A stretch of 64,000 nt of DNA, from the NCBI GenBank assembly GCA_963697525.1, contig OY969087.1, forward strand, positions 6,014,001-6,078,000, written 5' to 3'. The notes beneath the pieces were generated by a model that ran no database searches, was not told where the DNA came from, and saw only the letters and a program-made list of their open reading frames with translations. Source of the DNA: Bradymonas sp963697525. Lineage in GTDB: Bacteria; Myxococcota_A; Bradymonadia; Bradymonadales; Bradymonadaceae. Numbering within the stretch: the first letter of the stretch is position 1; each line of letters begins with the position of its first letter. Below, one piece after another: positions 49,840 through 58,592 of the stretch. A program made the position numbers and the translations under genes.

Positions 49840-52800
49840 ATGTCAGCCCCCAACCCCGCCCCATCCGCCAACACCGTCGCCTCCCCCCGAGCGCATGTCG
49901 TCGCGGTCGCCGAGCTTATCGGCGCGGCCGCCGCGTGGACCCGCCACGAAGAAGCGATGCGCACAGCGAGTGCGCGCTTTGGCCATATCGTCGACGACCT
50001 GCTCGACGAATTCAACGGCGCGCGCCTCAATTCGCGCGACGCCGAACTGGTGGCCTGTTTCGAGGAGGTCGACCATGCGATGGGTTGGGCAAGCGCGCTT
50101 CGCGACGCGGCTAACGCGCTCGACTGGCCGACAGACGACGAGGCCGATTCGCAGCGCCACGGTGTTGGCGTCGCTGTCGGCATTTCAGCCGGCGTCATTC
50201 AGACGTGCCGTGACGGTCTGAGCGGCCGGCAATTGGTCCGCGGCGAGGCCATCGACCGGGCCGCGAGGCTCGCGCGTGGGCAAACGGACGGCGGCATCGT
50301 GCTCGGGGCGCGGGCGGTCGATCTCGTCGACCATGCTGCCGTGGAGCTGCACGACGTCGGCGCAGGCGCCGCGCGGTTAGGCCCAGCGACGCGCTCCAAG
50401 GGCGCGCGCTCGGAGCAACGCACCAACCTGCGCACCTTCGACACCGACTTCGTCGGGCGCACCCGCGAGTTCAACGCCCTCGCTGAGGCGCTCGACGCGG
50501 CGCGAAGCGCGTGCGTCGTGGGCCCCGCCGGTGCGGGGAAAACGCGCCTGTCAGTAGAGTTCGCCCACGCCTGGCTCGCCGCCCGCGCCGATGCCGACGC
50601 CCAGGCGTGGTTCGTCGACCTCGCCGGAGTCGCCGCGCTCGACGAGGCGCTGTTTCGCGTCGCGCGCACCGCCGGCATCCAGCTCCCGACCTCGGAGGCC
50701 ACAGCCGACGTGGAGGCGCGGCTGACCACCGCGTTCAAAAGCCGCGGGGCGGCGCTCGTCATCCTCGACGACGTCGGACAGCTCGACCATGTCGCCGCCT
50801 GGGTGGCGCGCTGGCTGGCCAATTGCGCCGAGTTGCGCGTCATTCAGACGCGCCAGAGCATCCCCGAGACCGACGCCCACCTGGTGCACGTCGACGCGCT
50901 CGGACGGGCCTCGGCGTGCGCTCTGCTGGAGACCCTGGTGCACCGGCCCATACCCTGCCTCGACGCGTGGGCGGCCGGCGAGCCGTTGGATGCGCTGGTC
51001 GAGCGCTGTGGGCGCCTGCCGCTGGCCATCGAGTTGGCGGCCGGAAACTCGGCGCATGCCCCCGATTGGCAGCGCGGCGACCCCGCCACAGAGTCGGCCG
51101 CCACGGCGGCCCCGGGCCAATTGCAACAAACGCTGCTGCGAAGCTGGGACGTACTCGCCGACGCCGAGCGACGCGCCCTGCAGGTGTGCACGGTCTTCGC
51201 CGAGAGCTTCACCACCGAGGCCGCGCTGTCGATCATCGCCGCCTCGGCCGACGCCGACGCCCAGGCGCTGTTTTCGACGCTTCGACGCCTGTCGTTGGTG
51301 CGCTCGACCGCCCGCCCCGACCAACCCCAGCGCCACATGCTGCTCGCCCCGGTGCGCGACTTCGTTCGAGAGCGCACGCCCACCGACGTGCTCGAGGCGG
51401 CCAAGCGCGCTCACCTGGAGTACTACGCCGGGTGGTGCCGCGAGCTTCGCCACGCGCTGCAGGGCCCCGACGAACGGGCGGCGCTCGACCGAGCGCGCGA
51501 GGAGCTCGCCAACTTGTACACGGCGGCGGATATCGGTTGGCGCGCCGACGCGGCGTGCTGGCTCGACGTGCTCGAATGCCTCGGCGAATTGGACAAACGC
51601 ATCGGCCCCCTGGGCGGCTTCGGGGCCCGCCCGGACGCCTGCGTCGAGCGACTGCGCGCTCAGGATACCCCGGCGCTCCTGCTGCGCGCCCTGCGACTGC
51701 GCGCCCAGGCGACGATGTGGACCGGCCGCTACGAGGCCGCCGAGCGCGACTCGCGCGAGGCCCTCGCGCTCGCCGAACAGCTCGGCGACGTCCGACGGGC
51801 CACCTACGCGCTCAGCGACCTGGGCTTTGCGTTGGGGGTCCAGGGCAAGCAGCAAGAGGGCCTGCCCACGGTGCGACAGGCCGTCGAGCGCATCGACGAC
51901 GACGACGCCTATGAGGCCATCGCCGTGCTGACCAACGCCGCGGTGGTCGCGCGCAACTGCCGCGAGATCGACGAGGCCACCGGCTACTTGCACCGCGCCC
52001 TGCTGCGCGCGCGGCGAAGCCAGAGTGCGTTTGCCGAGGCGTCCGTGCTCTTCTTGTTGAGCACCATCTTGCGCCACAACCAGCAGTGGTCGGAGGCGGC
52101 GCGCAATCTAAACGAGGCACAATCGCTGTTTATCTCCTGCGGCGAGCGCCGAGGCCGGCTGTTGTGCTACCACGAGCTGGGCGAGTGCTACACCGCGACC
52201 GGCCAGTTCGAGCGCGCCGAGACGTGCTACCGCGAAGCCATGGAGCTGGCGACCAATATCGGCGACCGAGAGCACTCGGCGGTGTTCTGGCTGGGCCGCG
52301 GCCACTCCCGATTTGCGCGCGCCGACTTCGCCACCGCCGAGTCCGACCTGCTGGAGGCGACGTTGGCCATCGAGGAAATCGGCCACGTCCACCTCAAGAT
52401 CGCCGCCCTGCTCTTTTTGGCGGCGACCTACGGCGCGCTCGAGCGCGTCACCGAGGCGCGAGCCTACTTCGAGCGCGTCGAGGCGATCTTCAATGAGACC
52501 GGCATCGACCGCGAAAAGCCCCTCTACGAGGTGCTCTTCGGCTACTTGGACGCCGCGTGGGCCCGCGCGGCGATGCGCAAGGGCGACGAGGCGGCCGCGC
52601 GCCGGCACCTGGGCGACGCCTACGCCCGCGTCGAGGCCGCCACACAAGCGCCCCTTCCCAGCGCCCAGCGCGAGGTCGAGCCGCTGCGCGCCTACCTCGA
52701 CGCCCACGTCGAGAGCGGCGACCTGCCCGCCGGCGGGGCGCCGCACCGCTCGGTGTTGCGCGTATGCGAGGACCTGCGCTGGTTCGCGGTCGACGACACC

Positions 52801-53088
52801 GAGCCCGTCGACATCAGCCGACGCGGCCCCATCCGGCGCATCCTGCGCGCCCTCATCGAACAACGCCTCGCCCACCCCGGCGAGCCCATGAGCGCCGACG
52901 CGCTCCTCGCCGCCGGCTGGCCCGACGAGGTTTTGACCCACCAATCGGCCACCCAGCGGCTGCACACCACAATGTCGCGCATGCGCTCGCTGGGCCTGCA
53001 AGACGTCGTCGACACCATCGACGGCGCCTACCTCATCGCCCCGATGTACGCCCCGGTCTGGGTGGCTCGAAACGCGCCGCGCGATTAG
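49840..53088 (+). CDS. Cyclase-like / STAND ATPase / TPR protein with C-terminal winged helix
   Basis: The 1082-residue protein has four parts. Residues about 15-185 resemble a class III nucleotide cyclase (GVGVAVGISAGVIQ, GEAIDRAARLARG) but lack the first metal Asp motif, so it is probably not catalytic. Residues about 205-560 are a STAND/NB-ARC-like ATPase: Walker A VVGPAGAGKTRLS (about 226), Walker B ALVILDDVGQL (about 305), LPLAIELAAG. Residues about 590-910 are TPR repeats. Residues about 975-1075 look like an OmpR-type DNA-binding winged helix (LIEQRLAHPGEPMSADAL, QRLHTTMSRMRSLGL). It may be a signal-dependent transcription regulator; ligand and targets are unknown. Confidence 0.85.
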   Translation: MSAPNPAPSANTVASPRAHVVAVAELIGAAAAWTRHEEAMRTASARFGHIVDDLLDEFNGARLNSRDAELVACFEEVDHAMGWASALRDAANALDWPTDDEADSQRHGVGVAVGISAGVIQTCRDGLSGRQLVRGEAIDRAARLARGQTDGGIVLGARAVDLVDHAAVELHDVGAGAARLGPATRSKGARSEQRTNLRTFDTDFVGRTREFNALAEALDAARSACVVGPAGAGKTRLSVEFAHAWLAARADADAQAWFVDLAGVAALDEALFRVARTAGIQLPTSEATADVEARLTTAFKSRGAALVILDDVGQLDHVAAWVARWLANCAELRVIQTRQSIPETDAHLVHVDALGRASACALLETLVHRPIPCLDAWAAGEPLDALVERCGRLPLAIELAAGNSAHAPDWQRGDPATESAATAAPGQLQQTLLRSWDVLADAERRALQVCTVFAESFTTEAALSIIAASADADAQALFSTLRRLSLVRSTARPDQPQRHMLLAPVRDFVRERTPTDVLEAAKRAHLEYYAGWCRELRHALQGPDERAALDRAREELANLYTAADIGWRADAACWLDVLECLGELDKRIGPLGGFGARPDACVERLRAQDTPALLLRALRLRAQATMWTGRYEAAERDSREALALAEQLGDVRRATYALSDLGFALGVQGKQQEGLPTVRQAVERIDDDDAYEAIAVLTNAAVVARNCREIDEATGYLHRALLRARRSQSAFAEASVLFLLSTILRHNQQWSEAARNLNEAQSLFISCGERRGRLLCYHELGECYTATGQFERAETCYREAMELATNIGDREHSAVFWLGRGHSRFARADFATAESDLLEATLAIEEIGHVHLKIAALLFLAATYGALERVTEARAYFERVEAIFNETGIDREKPLYEVLFGYLDAAWARAAMRKGDEAAARRHLGDAYARVEAATQAPLPSAQREVEPLRAYLDAHVESGDLPAGGAPHRSVLRVCEDLRWFAVDDTEPVDISRRGPIRRILRALIEQRLAHPGEPMSADALLAAGWPDEVLTHQSATQRLHTTMSRMRSLGLQDVVDTIDGAYLIAPMYAPVWVARNAPRD

Positions 53089-53160
53089 TCGCTTGGCCTC
53101 GGCGGGCAAGCAAGCTACGCTTGCGCTTACCGCTCACAATACCGGCAGGACACGCGACCG

Positions 53161-54060
53161 ATGGACGAAAACCAGACGCCCAACCCCTGGGAAGCCCCAC
53201 AAACGCGCGACCCGATGGCTCCGCCCGAGCCCCAGTCTCGCCGCACCGACGAGTTTCGTCCGGCGAACTTCGATACGACGATGGACATCGCCAAGGAGTT
53301 GTGGCGCGACCATCGGCCCACGCTGCTGACCGTGTGGGGCGTGTTCTCCAGCCTATCCCTGGTGGCGGCGTTGATCACCGGCATCGGCGGTGCGGCGGTG
53401 GGCCTGGACCCGGCCTCCCAGCGAGAGATGCTCAAGAATATGCCCACCCACGGGGCCAATCCCTTCGGTGCGTTCGGTGCGTTCGGCCCGGGCTACTGGG
53501 CGTTCATCGGCATCATGATCGTCCTCCTCTTCGTCCAGATGGGCGTGGGCGTGTCCACCTTCGGCCCGCTTCGCCAGGCCTGGCATGAGGGGCGCAACCT
53601 GACCACCGGCGAGGTCCTGAGCACCATGGGTAGCCGCGTGCTGCCGGGGCTGGCGTTATATGTGATATTCATCATGGGGATTGTCATCGGCGCCATGCTT
53701 TGCTGCATCCCCGGCGTGCTCGCCGCTTATTTCTTGATGCCCACGTTTTACCTGGTTGGAGGGCGCGGCGACGGCATCTTCGACAGCGTGTCCACTGCCT
53801 TCGACTGGGGCAAAAAATACGTCTCCCTGCTGATCATCTTCGCCATCATCGCCTTCGTCATCGGCGGCTCCGCTGGCTGCATCGGCAACGTCGTCGGCCA
53901 GGTCCTGATGGCCATGGGCAAAGTTGGCTACGTCCTCACCCAGTTGGTCTCGTGGGCCTTCGGCGTCGTCATTGGCTTTGTCGTGTGGGTGTACTACGCC
54001 AGCACCATGATCACCATCGAGCTTTCCGAAGAGCAGGTCGCCGACATGCGCGAATGGTAA
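53161..54060 (+). CDS. Multi-pass membrane protein with Pro/Gln-rich N-terminus
   Basis: The 299-residue protein has a 40-residue polar Pro/Gln-rich N-terminus, then about six membrane segments: LLTVWGVFSSLSLVAALITG, FIGIMIVLLFVQMGVGV, ALYVIFIMGIVIGAMLCCIP, a Leu/Ile-rich helix around 220-240 and WAFGVVIGFVVWVYYAS. Pattern and size fit the family of small-molecule-unknown integral proteins similar to glycerophosphoryl diester phosphodiesterase membrane domains (GPDPase_memb-like; low confidence). A Gly/Phe repeat FGAFGAFG lies in a loop. It starts 72 bases after the STAND gene. Confidence 0.75.
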   Translation: MDENQTPNPWEAPQTRDPMAPPEPQSRRTDEFRPANFDTTMDIAKELWRDHRPTLLTVWGVFSSLSLVAALITGIGGAAVGLDPASQREMLKNMPTHGANPFGAFGAFGPGYWAFIGIMIVLLFVQMGVGVSTFGPLRQAWHEGRNLTTGEVLSTMGSRVLPGLALYVIFIMGIVIGAMLCCIPGVLAAYFLMPTFYLVGGRGDGIFDSVSTAFDWGKKYVSLLIIFAIIAFVIGGSAGCIGNVVGQVLMAMGKVGYVLTQLVSWAFGVVIGFVVWVYYASTMITIELSEEQVADMREW

Positions 54061-54168
54061 ACGCCTGCCAGTTGGACAACGCTCGACGAGCACTAAGGTT
54101 CACAGTATCGCCCAACGAGCCAACCCCTTGGCTTGCAATGCTTTTCACGCGAACAGGAGCTGTGAACC

Positions 54169-54768
54169 ATGGCCCAACAACTCGAACATAAGACCGTCGC
54201 CATGCTCGTCGCCAACGGCTTCGAGCAGTCCGAGCTCGCCCAGCCCATGAAGGCGCTGCGCGACGCCGGTGCCAACGCCGTGCTCGTCTCCCCGGAGTCC
54301 GGCAAGGTCAAAGGATGGCAGCACGACCACTGGGGCGACGACTTCAACGTCGACCAGAAGCTCGACGACGCTGACGCCGCTCAATTCGACGCGCTGCTCC
54401 TGCCCGGCGGGGTGATGAACCCCGACCACCTGCGCCAAAACCCCAAGGCCGTCCAATTCGTGCGCGACTTCTTCGACCAGCACAAGCCCGTGGCGGCCAT
54501 CTGCCACGGCCCGTGGCTGCTCGCCGAAGCCGGCGTCGCCCGCGGGCGCAAATTGACGTCCTACCCGTCGATCCAGACCGACCTGAAAAACGCCGGCGCC
54601 GACTGGGTCGACCAGGAGGTCGTGGTCGACGAGGGCCTGGTCACCAGCCGCAGCCCCGGCGACCTGGACGCATTCTGCCCCAAGATGGTCGAGGAGTTCC
54701 GCGAGGGTAAGCACGCCGAGCAGACGATCCCGCGCGGCGGCGACTCCGGCCAGCGCCCCCGCGCATGA
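54169..54768 (+). CDS. DJ-1/PfpI family protein (type 1 glutamine amidotransferase-like)
   Basis: This 199-residue protein has the PfpI pattern: an N-terminal strand VAMLVANGFEQSEL with the conserved Glu, LLLPGGVMNPDHL, and the nucleophile elbow PVAAICHGPWLLAEA with Cys followed by His. The late SPGDLDAFCPKMVEEF completes the fold. Members are reported as proteases, glyoxalase III or deglycases; the specific activity is not decided here. It has a normal GGAGCTGTGAACC leader. Confidence 0.92.
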   Translation: MAQQLEHKTVAMLVANGFEQSELAQPMKALRDAGANAVLVSPESGKVKGWQHDHWGDDFNVDQKLDDADAAQFDALLLPGGVMNPDHLRQNPKAVQFVRDFFDQHKPVAAICHGPWLLAEAGVARGRKLTSYPSIQTDLKNAGADWVDQEVVVDEGLVTSRSPGDLDAFCPKMVEEFREGKHAEQTIPRGGDSGQRPRA

Positions 54769-54790
54769 CCCGAGCGCCGCCGACGCCGAC

Positions 54791-55078
54791 TCACACGATC
54801 GGCTCGGCCCCATAGAAGTCCAAGGAGGCCGATTCCAGATCCCGGCGCGCCATATTCTTGTGGTGGCGGCGAAACATCTCGCTGCCGGGATACTGGTCGA
54901 AGGCCTCTTTGGACTCCCAGCGCGAGATCGCCAGCAACGCCCCGTCGTCGCCTTGCCACAACTCGAAGCCCAAAAATCCGTCCAGCTCCTGCATGTCGGG
55001 GGCCGAGGTGCGAAAGGTCTCTTTCATCTGCTCGATGGCGTCACTGTCGGCTTTAATCGTATTGACGGCGATAAACAT
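54791..55078 (-). CDS. Antibiotic-biosynthesis monooxygenase (ABM) domain protein
   Basis: This 95-residue dimeric alpha-beta barrel-type protein matches the ABM family, including haem-degrading HmoB-like enzymes: MFIAVNTIKADSDA, FELWQGDDGALLAISRWES and FDQYPGSEMFRRHHKN. ATG 55078 follows AGGAGAGG; the frame extends 10 codons upstream. The two candidate His residues in RRHHKN might bind haem or flavin. It is convergent with the PfpI gene. Confidence 0.85.
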   Translation of the reverse strand: MFIAVNTIKADSDAIEQMKETFRTSAPDMQELDGFLGFELWQGDDGALLAISRWESKEAFDQYPGSEMFRRHHKNMARRDLESASLDFYGAEPIV

Positions 55079-55166
55079 GCGGCCTCTCCTGTACGGTTTA
55101 AGAAACATGATGCGCGCCGACTGTAACCACGCCGGCGGCGATTGTCATCCCTGATGGGGAAACCCG

Positions 55167-55690
55167 CGACCGGAGCCGGTGCCGGAACCGTGACCGGTGC
55201 CGTGACCGGAACCGGAGCCGGGACCGGACCCGGAGCCGGAGCCGTGACCGGGACCGGAACCGGAGCCGGGACCGGAGCCGGAGCCGGGACCGGAGCCGGA
55301 GCCGGGACCGGAGCCGGAGCCGGGACCGGAGCCGGAGCCGTGACCGGGACCGGAGCCGTGACCGTGACCGTGACCGGAACCGTGACCGTGACCGGAGCCG
55401 TGACCGTGACCGGAGCCGTGACCGGAACCGGTGCCGGAGCCGGAGCCGTGACCGTGACCGGAACCGGAGCCGCGACCGGAGCCGGAGCCGGGACCGGTGC
55501 CGCGACCGGAACCGGAGCCGTGACCGGAACCGGTGCCGGAGCCGGAGCCGTGACCGGGACCGTGACCGTGACCGTGACCGGAGCCGGAGCCGGAGCCGTG
55601 ACCGTGACCGTGACCGGAACCGGAGCCGCGACCGTGACCGGAGCCGGAGCCGGAGGCCGGTGCCGTGACCGGGACCGTGACCGGAGCCGC
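55167..55690. repeat. Hexanucleotide array (CCGNNN)n
   Basis: About 520 bases consist of CCG alternating with a variable triplet, mostly GAG, GAA, GGA, TGA or GTG, giving runs like CCGGAGCCGTGACC. By length this is about 87 hexamers. Because the period is a multiple of three, long frames stay open on both strands and would encode Gly/Thr/Val/Ala and Pro/Thr/Val/Ala repeats. No ribosome site or homology supports either. It fills the gap between the ABM gene and the RuvC-like gene. Confidence 0.9.
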
Positions 55691-55718
55691 CCGTCGACTG
55701 GAGCCGCGACGGCCTCGC

Positions 55719-56221
55719 TCAAATCGGCGACGCGTCCAGCCAGCCGAGCTCCAGAACGCCCCACAGCCCGATCAGAATCGCCTCGGCGGCGTCGTGCCGG
55801 AGCGAGGTCGGCCGGTCGGCGCCCGACCAATCAATGACCTCGCGGGCGAGCTCGTCGGCGGCCACCTTGGCGTCGGCGCCGCTTCGCTGCTGGCGAGGCA
55901 GCAAGAGCACGTCTCGCCAGGTCTCCGCGCCGATGAGGGTAAAGCCCGCGCCCTGCTTTTCCGCCGCTTTCTCCCAGGCCTGGGCGAGGGTGCGGTCGCC
56001 CTCGGCGACGACGTGGCTCAAGCCGTCGACCCGGCGCAGGATCCCCACACCGCGTTCTTCATGCGCGCGACCGACCCGAAATTGGTCGACCGATAGCTCA
56101 AGAGGCGCCCGTCGGCGCCGAAGACGGCCAACCCGCAGCGCACGCCCAGGTCGACGGCGAGGAGTCTCGATGGTTTGGAACTGTCCATATCTGTGTGGGC
56201 CTGTTGGGCGTGCTCATCCAT
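55719..56221 (-). pseudogene. RuvC-like (RNase H fold) resolvase-type protein, single-base frameshift
   Basis: The N-terminal part (RLLAVDLGVRCGLAVFGADG) carries the first catalytic Asp of the RuvC/RNase H fold, followed by a YRSTNFG strand. The next frame supplies HVVAEGDRTLAQAWEKAAEK, with a candidate catalytic Glu, then RHDAAEAILIGLWGVLELG with the final His/Asp residues. The join is at GGATCCCC (56039-56046): one base is missing from the C run (G run on the coding strand). Restoring one G gives about 167 residues through NAVWGILRRVDG. ATG 56221 is a likely start; 56251 and 56188 are alternatives. It may be a Holliday-junction resolvase-like nuclease. The stop is next to the hexanucleotide array. 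Confidence 0.7.
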
Positions 56222-56340
56222 CCCGCGCCCATCGGATACGTTGCGACGCACTCGAAGGGTAATTAGAATTGAGCTGTCATCGAGGTGGGACGACGCTATT
56301 GCGCCGTGCGGCGTAGTAAGCGCCGTCGGGAGAAGCCTGC

Positions 56341-56556
56341 ATGATTTCAGACATTCTCATCATCATCGCCACGTTCGTCGTCCAGTTGATCCCGGTGGCG
56401 ACGGTCGTCGCCTTCTTCAAGCTGGACTCCAACCCGGATACGGCCCATCTGCTGCCCGAACTGGACTCGTATTATTTGCCCGACGAGGCGCAGCCCAAGC
56501 TATTGCCGCCCGGCCAGCCGCCGCTGCTTCCCCCGCACACCGACGGCGACCTGTGA
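56341..56556 (+). CDS. Small single-pass membrane protein, unknown
   Basis: The 71-residue product has one hydrophobic helix at the start (about residues 3-27: ISDILIIIATFVVQLIPVAT and on) and a Pro/Leu/Asp-rich polar tail (PELDSYYLPDEAQPKLLP). A good ribosome site, GGGAGAAG, precedes ATG 56341 by six bases, which supports expression. No homologous family is recognised. Confidence 0.6.
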   Translation: MISDILIIIATFVVQLIPVATVVAFFKLDSNPDTAHLLPELDSYYLPDEAQPKLLPPGQPPLLPPHTDGDL

Positions 56557-56589
56557 GCGGGCGCTGACGGTGTCGTCGGTGTCCAGGGC

Positions 56590-57205
56590 TCAGGAGTCGG
56601 CCAGGCGCGTCGCGACGATCGCCCACGCGTAGTGGGTGTCGGCGTCGTGGCCCGGGAAATGGGTGTGGCGAAGCAGGTCCAACCGAAGCCCGCCGGGCTC
56701 GGTCTCTCCCATGGTATCGACGATGTCGCGCGCGCTCATGCCGTGGGGGCCGTAGTCGCGCGCGGGGTAGACGTCGAACGCCTTGACGATCACGACCCCG
56801 CCGGGGCGAAGCGCCCCGATGACCGACTCGCGCCACAGCGCGCGCTCGTCGGGGTCGAGCGTGTGCAAAAACCCGCGGTCGAAGACGACGTCGAACGGCC
56901 CCGCGGGCGTCTCGCGGATGGCGTCGCCCACGCGGTAGTCGATCGCCACACCGCGCTTTTCGGCCAACGCCATGGCCATCTCCTTGGCCTCGGCGACGCC
57001 GTCGATGGCCACCACGTCGCAGCCGCGCGCGGCCAATTCGATGGAGTGGACGGCGGGCCCGGCGCCCAGAATCGAGCACGCGCGCGCCGTCGGGCACGAG
57101 CTCGTCGAACAGCGCGACGAGGTCTTCGTCGGGCTCGGCGTGAAACCACGGCAGGTCTTCGGGTCCGGCGCCTTCATACATCGGAGCGAAACAATCTTTG
57201 GACAT
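56590..57205 (-). pseudogene. SAM-dependent methyltransferase, single-base frameshift
   Basis: The first segment (from ATG 57205) reads MSKDCFAPMYEGAG, LPWFHAEPDEDLVALF and DGARVLD. The next frame continues with LGAGPAVHSIELAARGCDVV (the SAM-binding motif I region), AIDGVAEAKEMAMA, PFDVVFDRGFLHTL and RPGGVVIVKAFDVY. The join is in CAGAATC at 57067-57073; removing one A (T on the coding strand) gives VLDLGAGP and a 204-residue class I methyltransferase. The substrate is unknown. The indel context CAGAATC is the same as in sbcD. Confidence 0.82.
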
Positions 57206-57263
57206 GGTGTGCCTCTGTGTTTGTCAGGGTTCCGCCCCACCTTTGCGCCCACGGGGCCCGCGG

Positions 57264-58388
57264 TCAACTCCGGGCCCGGAGCGGATGGGCGTGCAGGGCG
57301 GTGTGTTGCTGCCTCGTGCGAAACAAGTCGACGATGTAGTTCATTCGATCGGCCAGCTCGCTCCAGTCCAGCGCCGCGCTCGCCTCGGTCGTATCGGGCG
57401 TGCGGTCCCACTCCAACAGCGCGTCGAGGCGGGCGCGAAATCCCGCCGAGTCTTCGTCGATACGCGCGAGGTGGGCCGGATACATCTCCCAGGGCGAGCT
57501 CCAGGGCACGTCCTCCCCGATATCGAGGTCCTCGGCGCCGAGGTCCATCTCCATAAACATCTGGGTGCCCAATACCTGGGTGAGACGCCCGTCGATCACG
57601 CACGCGTGCAGCATGCGGCAGGAGCGCTCGATGGGGGTGGGCACGTGGCGCGCGCCGACTCGGCGGCGAAGCTGCGCCCGCAGGTCGAAGCCCGCCGCCC
57701 ACAGGCGCACCAGCGGCGCAGCCAACAGCAACACCCACCGGTTGACGTCGGGCACGTCCAGCAGCGAGTCGAGGATGGCGTCGACGCGCATCTGCTCCTG
57801 CAGGCCGACGAAACAATTGGCCACATAGATATGCTCGGCGCGCGCGTCGGCGTCCTCCTCGTGGACCGCCAGAAAGTACTCCGTGAATGCCCACACCATC
57901 GCCTGCTGGCCGGTCTCGCTGTCGGAGACGGGCCGCGGGTCCAGCGAAAGCACCTCCTGGATGTAGGCGGGGAGGTCCGCACCGTCGGCTTCGGCCAAGC
58001 GCCTGTGTTCGGCGCGCGTAGGATCGTCTACGGCAGCCATCAACTCGACGAACCGGCCGAACACCGGCGCGATGTCCAGGAAGATGAGCCGGTTGCCCTG
58101 CCCCAACAGCTCGGTGACCCGCCCCCCGAACTGGGGGACCAACCCGATCATCGGCAGGCCCTCGTGGCGCATATAGCTGCCCGCCTGCTCCGAGGCCCAC
58201 GCCCCAAAACCGGGCCACGACAGGTTCTCCCGCCCCACCAGCGGCGCCATCTGTTCGGCCAGCCGCCAATAATTGTGCGTGATCAGGTAATTTCGCCGGA
58301 TCGGATCGGCCACATTGCCGATGTCCTGCCACGTCATCGTCCGGGAGACACGCTCGAGCTCCTCGACGAATCTACTTTTTTTGTGCAT
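57264..58388 (-). CDS. Soluble protein of unknown function (374 aa)
   Basis: The product is mostly helical, with no signal peptide and no membrane segment. Landmarks are FVEELERVSRTMTWQDIGN, GLVPQFGGRVTELLG, LIFLDIAPVFGRFVELM, FTEYFLAVHEEDADARAEHI, RRRVGARHVPTPIERSC and LTQVLGTQMFMEMDLG. No family is recognised. ATG 58388 (MHKKSRF) follows GAGGGG, and the frame is open for 38 codons upstream. It lies just upstream of the frameshifted methyltransferase on the same strand. Confidence 0.72.
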   Translation of the reverse strand: MHKKSRFVEELERVSRTMTWQDIGNVADPIRRNYLITHNYWRLAEQMAPLVGRENLSWPGFGAWASEQAGSYMRHEGLPMIGLVPQFGGRVTELLGQGNRLIFLDIAPVFGRFVELMAAVDDPTRAEHRRLAEADGADLPAYIQEVLSLDPRPVSDSETGQQAMVWAFTEYFLAVHEEDADARAEHIYVANCFVGLQEQMRVDAILDSLLDVPDVNRWVLLLAAPLVRLWAAGFDLRAQLRRRVGARHVPTPIERSCRMLHACVIDGRLTQVLGTQMFMEMDLGAEDLDIGEDVPWSSPWEMYPAHLARIDEDSAGFRARLDALLEWDRTPDTTEASAALDWSELADRMNYIVDLFRTRQQHTALHAHPLRARS

Positions 58389-58592
58389 CGCTCGCCCCTC
58401 GTTGCGCCCACATCGCACATGGTCCCCGTTTTGCCAGCAAACGCGGCGGGCGGCAAGGACGCGCGGGTACACCGACACATTGCCCGACATGAAAAAACGC
58501 ACAGACTTTATTGTCTTGCGGTAACCCCGGCGCTACAGTCACAGATAAGAAACACGGCCCCACGACCCACCTCAACCGCGGAAACGTAAAAA

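Noticed and set aside
55142..55837. Long open frames on both strands over the hexanucleotide array (Gly/Thr/Val/Ala or Pro/Thr/Val/Ala repeats)
   Set aside because: Frames stay open only because the repeat period is a multiple of three; no ribosome site or known domain supports translation.
57206..58332. Long minus-strand frame joined to the methyltransferase C-terminal part
   Set aside because: Its N-terminal portion overlaps the 374-residue unknown gene in another frame and has Arg/Ala/Gly shadow composition; the true N-terminus is in the frame beginning at 57205.
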